DNA from: Colocasia esculenta
Lineage: Eukaryota; Streptophyta; Magnoliopsida; Alismatales; Araceae
Length of the DNA stretch: 64,000 nt
Direction of reading: 5' to 3'
NCBI GenBank assembly: GCA_014218235.1
Contig: CM024758.1
Location: forward strand, 72,612,206 to 72,676,205
Below, piece after piece: positions 59,028 through 64,000 of the stretch. The notes beneath the pieces are model-generated. The model was given only the letters and a program-made list of their open reading frames with translations. It was not told where the DNA came from and searched no databases. Position 1 is the first letter of the stretch, and each line of letters starts with the position of its first letter. The translations under genes were made by a program, and so were the position numbers.

Positions 59028-61747
59028 CTACGGAGCCTGCTCGGAGGGCCCGACATCATCACCCCTATGGGACATATGCCCCGAACGGAAGTGCATGAAC
59101 CGCACTCCGTCCAGCCGCGAGTCCTGGGTCCTTTGCCGGCACTCCTCAACGGCCGCCTCGAACGCTTCACGAGCATAATCAAGGGAGGCTAGATTCTGAC
59201 CACGGACTTCTCCGGCTTCCAGGCCCACTTTGTAGCAACGAGCGCCGAACTGCTCCAAATCTTCCTTGAAGTCAGGTCCGACTTTATACTCTGCCACTCC
59301 ACGGGCCTTAGCACTGGCCAGAACTGTGGTGAGTGCCTCTTTCTCGGCCCGAGCAATGGCCAATTCAAGCTCGGAAGTCCGAAGCGCACTCCGGAGGTTC
59401 TTCACCTCCTCCTGCAGCTCGGCCTCACGAGCTTTGTGGCGCGTTAGCAGCTCATCGCAGAAGGCAGATTCTGCCTCCCACAATTGTTTTTGGTTCTGGG
59501 CCCGAGTAGCAAGCCTCTTCAGCACCCCCAGAGACTTCGCGATGCCATCCACTAGCGCCTCCACGTCGGCGTCATCTTCGTCATCATGTTCGGCGAGGCA
59601 TCCTGGACGGTAAACCCCGCTGGAATGCTCTGGGGTCTGCTCCGGACTCAGTTGCTGGCACCGCGCCACCCTCTCAAGGTGTGACGTGGTAGGGCATGGG
59701 GGAAGAGGCCTTGAGGCATTCCCCTCAAAGCGTCGCCTCCAATTCTGCCCCCGTGGGAAGTTCGGTTGGTTTCCTCTTAAGCACCTCGCTCAACGGCCTA
59801 CGGTCCTCTCCAGAGTCAGCCTGCTCCTCGTTGGCGCTGCTTGTTCGCCCGACTGAGGGTCCTGCTCCTCCAACAGCTTCAGGGACGCAAGCGCCAGATG
59901 ATGTCCCCTGTGCTTCGGTAGCGAAGGAAGACCCTTTGGCTCCCTCCTCCTCGGTCCCCGTGACATTTTCGACCCCTTCGATACCTGCACCAGCTGTTCG
60001 TGCTTCGACTTCAACAGCCGTTTCGGTGGGGGGAACGGGGGCCGACTCCACGACCGTCGTTGCCGAAAGAGCAGACGTCGCCACAATCGGTAGTACCCTT
60101 GACGCTGGGACTCCTGGCATCATTGCTGTCATCGGAGTCCCTCTAGGCATTTCAGGGCTGCGCGGCGTCTCCTCGTCTTCTCTGACAGGCACCCACTCAT
60201 CGCCTCCTCCTACATCGTGCTCAGTAGCGTCGGTGCTGGAAGCCCCCGTTGCAGCTGTGCCTTGCTGTGCTGCCATGCCGCCCTAAGCTCTCGACGCAGC
60301 TGCCTCTCCGGTCCGGTCTCCAACAAAGCCTTCGGGCGTAGATGCCCCCATGCGCTCCTCTGCGGAACTCTCGGACCCATCGCTCACCTCGACGAGTCCG
60401 AATTCTGAATAGACCCCTTTCTTGGATAGGGGCCTTGTTGTTATTGTAACTCGCAGCCTAGTCTGTTCGGACGCCCCCTCTTCCAGGCAAAGCCTTGTCT
60501 GCTCAGCCGCCTCAACGGCCCTTCGCTTCGGCACCGCTTCTTTAGCCGTTTCAACGGCCTTGCGCTTCTTTCGCGCTATTAGGTGTGGAGCTTCCTCCTC
60601 GGCATCCTCTCCTTCAGCCTCGACCTCGGAGGCTAGCTGTTCGATCGTTGGCAGCCTCCTCTTCTTGGCCGGAGGCTGATCCTCTTCTCCCCCTGCTTCG
60701 GCTAAGGACTCCTGTGTCACCTTTGATGCCTTTTTCTTCAGGCGAATCTTCTCGCGTCCCTTCTCAGGGACCGATGGTCTTGCTGCGGCGCTTCCTCCTG
60801 CAGGAATAGGCGCCACGAGCGCAGTTGTCACAGCCGAAGGGACGTTCACCGTGATAGGAATCCTTACCACAGTGGTAGTATCGTCACCCTCGTACACCAG
60901 GTGGGAGGTGACGGGGATCTTCTCGGCGAAATCTTCATTGGCCTCCTGGTCCCGACCAGCGGCCAGCTCTGCAGCAGCTGTGGAAGAAGAGCATAATGGT
61001 GGTCAGAAAGCAGTCACCTTTTTGAACGCATAAGCAAGGCGAGTTAAGGAACTTACTCCATGATCTACTCAGACCATGTTCGACGAGTGTAAACTCCGTC
61101 AGGTAGCCGTCGCCGTTCCGTACGGAGGATCGAAGCAGACTGTCCGAGGCCCTCACCTCGTCTTGGATCAGCTTCGGGAAGACATCTTTCAGTGCCGCCT
61201 GGATTCTGGTAGGGAATCCCCACGCCTCGTTACCACGACGCCTGATGAAGAAGAGTCGCTGCATCCAGCCCTTGTTGTTCGAAAATTTCTTTGCCAGGTG
61301 GATTTGCATCCTCTCCGAACGATGCTTCGTGTAGTAAATACTCCCCCCCGATGAGGGCGAGGCCGCCAAACTGAACTGAGACCGGAACACGTCCGTTGAA
61401 CCCCGAACCTTCTTCAGCTTGCAGACAATGCAGAAGATGCATATTGTCCGCCATGAGTTGGGCGTCAGCTAGATGGACGATAATCCCCACCGGTTCAGCA
61501 GCGCCTTGGCCACCTCTGGCAGCGGCAACCGGAATTCCGCTTCCATATGATCAAGCGAGAGGGTGAGACAACCTGGTTTGTTCACAAGGTATGACTCCCC
61601 CTCCTTGGCATCGACGATCTCATATTCGTTGCCGATCCTGAAATGATCCCGGAGACCGTCATAGTGGCAATACCTTGGTCCCCGGGCCGCGGCCACCATC
61701 ACTCTGCTCGTCCCGGCGACTGCGACGGCCTTTCCCTTGTCCGCCAT
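59028..61747 (-). pseudogene. Antisense ORF of the Tat element C, spliced, gypsy-type transposon protein family
   Basis: Lies on the opposite strand to pol, between integrase and the right LTR. Start ATG at 61747 (MADKGKAVAVAG). The N-terminal domain (CLTLSLDHMEAEFRLPLPE, LLNRWGLSSI, LTPNSWRTICIFCIVCKL, KGWMQRLFFIRR) resembles the plant putative gypsy type transposon family (Transposase_28, recalled, not searched). One in-frame TAG occurs at about 61469 where Gln is expected. A 79-base intron at 60978-61056 joins to the next exon (VYEGDDTTTVVRIPI, then KKKASKVTQE, PPAKKRRLPT, nuclear-signal-like). A further in-frame TAG is at 60283, and a frame change near 59700 leads to a coiled-coil C-terminus (59669-59028: ELQEEVKNLRSALRTSELEL). 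Antisense ORFs at this site are known for Tat elements; their role is unknown. Confidence 0.8.
60978..61056 (-). other. Probable intron in the antisense ORF of element C
   Basis: On the minus strand it opens GTAAGTTCC and closes TTCTTCCACAG, 79 bases, with a pyrimidine-rich tract before the acceptor. Removing it joins the frame ending HGLSRSW to the frame AAELAAGRDQEANEDF that leads into the downstream open stretch; without removal the first frame terminates at 60935. Confidence 0.75.
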
Positions 61748-62151
61748 TATCAGAAACGGTGAAAACACAGAAAGCACAAGGGAAGGGCGCAAGGAAGAAG
61801 ACGAAGATGAAGACATGGGCGAGGAGGGCAGAAGACTAAAAGATTTGAAGGTATGGCTCCCCGCCATCGCCCCTCCACTTCCTTATCAGGAAGAAGGGGC
61901 GCGAAACTCGACAAAGCCAAAACAGCGCTTCCCCCGCTCCAAGTGAACGTTCGGGCGTATTGCGTGAAACCCCTGGCTTGACACGTCACCTTTTTTATCA
62001 CGAGGTTTCCTCTAACCTCGATGAAGAGCATCAAACGACATCACCTCGCCGCCGTTCACACGTCCGAGGTCGGCATCGCATTAAATGCCAGAAAGACATT
62101 CGAGTAGACTTCCGCCCTCGAGCGCTTCGGTTCTCGAGCCAACTCGAGGGC

Positions 62152-62163
62152 GTGGGGGGCAAG
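62152..62163 (+). other. Polypurine tract of element C
   Basis: GTGGGGGGCAAG directly before the right LTR start TGTGGTGGC at 62164. Confidence 0.75.
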
Positions 62164-62927
62164 TGTGGTGGCTATTTCTAACCACCTAGACCCCTAGGGC
62201 CCATCATGGCCCAGTACAGCCCTACATGGAACCCCTCACAGGCGCCACGCGTCCTCGTGCGCAGCCTTCTAACTCCGAGCAGGAACCCCGGGCAGGGCAT
62301 CTTCAGGCCCCAGGGGTGATCTCCGGACACCCTATAGCCTATGTGGCCCAGGCGTCTCCTGCCGAACAGTACTGGCTCGAAGCATGCCTTAACTTCGTCT
62401 ACTCCAAGCACCGAGCAGGCGGTCCAGTTACTGAGCAGTCCCCTTGCTCGGTACCTCCCAAGCATGAGGAGCAGCAAAGATTGTCGTCAATCAGCGACGG
62501 TTATGCCCACGATGCGGCATGCACCCCACGATCAAGTGGTGCGTTAACTGTAGAGCCCCTCAACGGGCGCCTTAAAGGGTAACTCCCCGTCAAGAGCGCT
62601 AACCGACGCGCCGCCCTTTCCGGCATTACCAAGGGACGTTACCTCTTATGGTCCCATCATCCCTGCCTATAAAAGGCTCAGGTAAGCCTCCATGCAGACG
62701 TACGTGATCTTACACACACCGCTCTCACACAACACTGAACCCTTCTTCTCTAAGCCTCATTTACAGTCGACTGACTTAGGCATCAGAGGGTTCTCCCCGG
62801 TTCTTCAACCGGGCCCCTCTGATCTGGTTCTGGTTTTGCAGGCATTCGCTCGCTACCGGCGGCCGTCTTCCCTGTGTCGAAGTATAGGCCCGTTTGGTTC
62901 CAGCCCAAACAGGAAAATACCTCTACA
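62164..62927 (+). repeat. 3' LTR of element C
   Basis: 764 bp, pairs with 26417-27179. TATA box TATAAAAGG at 62668. Followed by the right target duplication TATAT (62928-62932). Many differences from the other LTR are transitions, as expected for methylated DNA. Confidence 0.93.
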
Positions 62928-62932
62928 TATAT

Positions 62933-63771
62933 TATAGTCTAAATATATTGCTATAGTTTAGTCATAATCTTGATATGCATCTACGTATCAAAGATATAAC
63001 AAAATTAATATACAAATATGGTAGCATAAAGTATAACAAAATTAATATGATGGTAGCATAAGATATAAAAAATTTAATGATGAATATTATATATGATAAT
63101 CTCAATATATTGCTATAGTTTAGTCATAATATAATTTATATAATTTTGATGTGCATCTAGATAGCACAAGATAGATGGTAGCACATAGTACAATAAAAAA
63201 GAAATAAAGAAAAGTAATAGAGGGTATAGGATAAGAGTATTTTACGAAAGATAATACAAAAATAGAGGGATTAATCACTTTAGCCTACCAAACTAAAAAA
63301 ATAAAACATAGGTTAACTCATTTTAACTCATAAAGTTAAATTTTGCATTATCAAATCAAATTGTACTTTAACCCAATATAAAGTTGGGTTAATTCCAATC
63401 TTTTTTCAAATAGATTCTTAAGACTTATTTGATATTAAGATAAATTAAAAATATATTAAATATTTTATTTTTAATCTATTTCGATACCCAATATATCTTT
63501 ATATATTAATTTTTATGAATATTTTTTCATAAATTTTTAAGAAGAAGGCGGTCTGAAAAGTCAGCAAAGACCCCACATGTCTGTCGGAAAAGAATATGAA
63601 AGTGGGTGAAAGTTGGAAATATGAGGAAGCAGAAGCACTTGACTTGTGATCCCATCTGCCGTCTATACGAATGAGGAAGTCAGCTGAGCTGAGGGAAGAA
63701 GGAAAGCGGCACTCTCTGCCACCAGCGCTTTCACATCCAACTTCCAAGAGCTCCTTTGGAGTGGTGCGGGC
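62933..63771. other. AT-rich flank with a degenerate internal duplication, possible promoter of the edge gene
   Basis: No gene is recognised. The words AATATATTGCTATAGTTTAGTCATAAT and a following TTGAT(A/G)TGCATCTA occur at about 62940 and again at about 63103, a diverged local duplication. TATA-like ATATATT strings lie near 63500. Composition changes sharply to GC-rich at about 63660, just before the candidate gene. Confidence 0.5.
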
Positions 63772-64000
63772 ATGGCGGATCGCGCTGCAGGTGGCGCCCC
63801 GGGGCATGGCAACGGCCCCCGTGGATGGGACTTCCGATGGGGCGGCGGCAACGGCGGCTGGGAATACCGATGGGGCGCCGGGAACGCCGGTGGGTGGGAC
63901 TACCGCTGGGGCTTCGGCTTGGCCGCGCCCGGAGGCGGGGGTGGCGGCGCCTGGGGCTTCGCGGCCGGGGCTGGGCGCCAAGGGGAGGGCGCCGGGTTCG
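63772..64000 (+). CDS. Start of a glycine-rich protein gene, partial (runs off window)
   Basis: From the ATG at 63772 (MADRAAGGAPGHGNGPRG) the frame is open for 76 codons to the window end. It encodes three similar blocks, GWDFRWGGGNGG, GWEYRWGAGNAG and GWDYRWGFGLAAPG, followed by poly-Gly stretches. The repeated Trp, aromatic and Arg-Trp-Gly positions and the high GC at third positions favour this frame over the overlapping open frame from 63671 and the open minus strand. No N-terminal signal peptide is visible, unlike many cell-wall glycine-rich proteins. I do not recognise the gene. Compositional bias alone can keep several frames open, so confidence is moderate. Confidence 0.45.
   Translation, partial: MADRAAGGAPGHGNGPRGWDFRWGGGNGGWEYRWGAGNAGGWDYRWGFGLAAPGGGGGGAWGFAAGAGRQGEGAGF

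Larger units (their letters stand above)
26417..62927 (+). mobile_element. Element C: Tat-type Ty3/gypsy retrotransposon, split by nested elements
   Basis: The LTRs are 26417-27179 and 62164-62927, starting TGTGGTGGCT and ending ACCTC(C/T)ACA, flanked by TATAT on both sides (26412-26416 and 62928-62932). Without the nested element A it is about 10.3 kb. The order is LTR, primer site, tandem array (27184-29098), RT and RNase H, a second RNase H interrupted by A, integrase, an antisense gene, polypurine tract and LTR. The second RNase H plus an antisense ORF between pol and the 3' LTR are established traits of the Tat lineage. No gag or protease is present. By-eye LTR divergence is about 6% (roughly 48 differences in 763 bp), the highest of the three nested elements. 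Confidence 0.93.

Noticed and set aside
59696..60286. Plus-strand open frame of 196 codons within element C
   Set aside because: It is the complement of the antisense ORF in GC-rich sequence; the minus strand has family resemblance and an intron, the plus strand none.
63499..63981. Minus-strand open frame at the right edge
   Set aside because: Ala/Pro/Gly-rich translation opposite the glycine-rich plus-strand frame, ending in AT-rich DNA; likely a composition shadow.

Overview
The window is intergenic DNA from a flowering plant, built almost entirely of nested LTR retrotransposons. The organism class is inferred from the element lineages: Sirevirus-type Ty1/copia elements with an extra 3' ORF, a Tekay-like Ty3/gypsy chromovirus, a Tat-type Ty3/gypsy element with a second RNase H and an antisense ORF, and a hAT-type DNA transposon. 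No species can be named. The only candidate host gene is the start of a glycine-rich protein at the right edge (63772 onward).

Left third (1-26416). Element D (1-7645, minus strand) is a decayed Sirevirus whose left end lies outside the window. It sits in the 5' LTR of element E (7646-16013, plus strand), a degenerate Tekay-like gypsy element with 2.9-kb LTRs. E is itself inserted in an older LTR of related sequence, F (16014-21902). F also carries a complete solo LTR, G (18191-21132, minus strand), flanked by the duplication GAAGT. Next come an AT-rich stretch with eight copies of an imperfect hairpin (22108-22673) and a 2.6-kb hAT-like element (23027-25630) with an 8-bp duplication, GACACAAG.

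Right two thirds (26417-62927). Three elements are nested. C (plus, Tat-type gypsy, LTRs 26417-27179 and 62164-62927, duplication TATAT) is split in its second RNase H domain by A (minus, Sirevirus, LTRs 30990-33115 and 55136-57213, duplication GGCAC with one copy mutated). A is split in its integrase by B (plus, Sirevirus of the same family, LTRs 39449-41538 and 50435-52575, duplication ATCTT). LTR divergence counted by eye falls in nesting order: about 6% for C, 1% for A and 0.4% for B.

C has no recognisable gag or protease. In their place is a tandem array of seven 259-bp units, each carrying a primer-binding-site-like sequence and laid out like a miniature LTR element (TRIM). Between its integrase and right LTR, C carries an antisense gene of about 2.7 kb with a 79-bp intron whose removal restores the reading frame.

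A and B share one plan: LTR, initiator-Met primer site, Gag with zinc knuckles and coiled coil, a gag-stop/pol-start overlap, protease-integrase-RT-RNase H, a separate 3' ORF of about 1,150 residues, a doubled polypurine tract, and LTR. Each copy has small frame-breaking indels at different places. Because A and B are siblings in opposite orientation, the locus forms a very large inverted repeat that could give double-stranded RNA.
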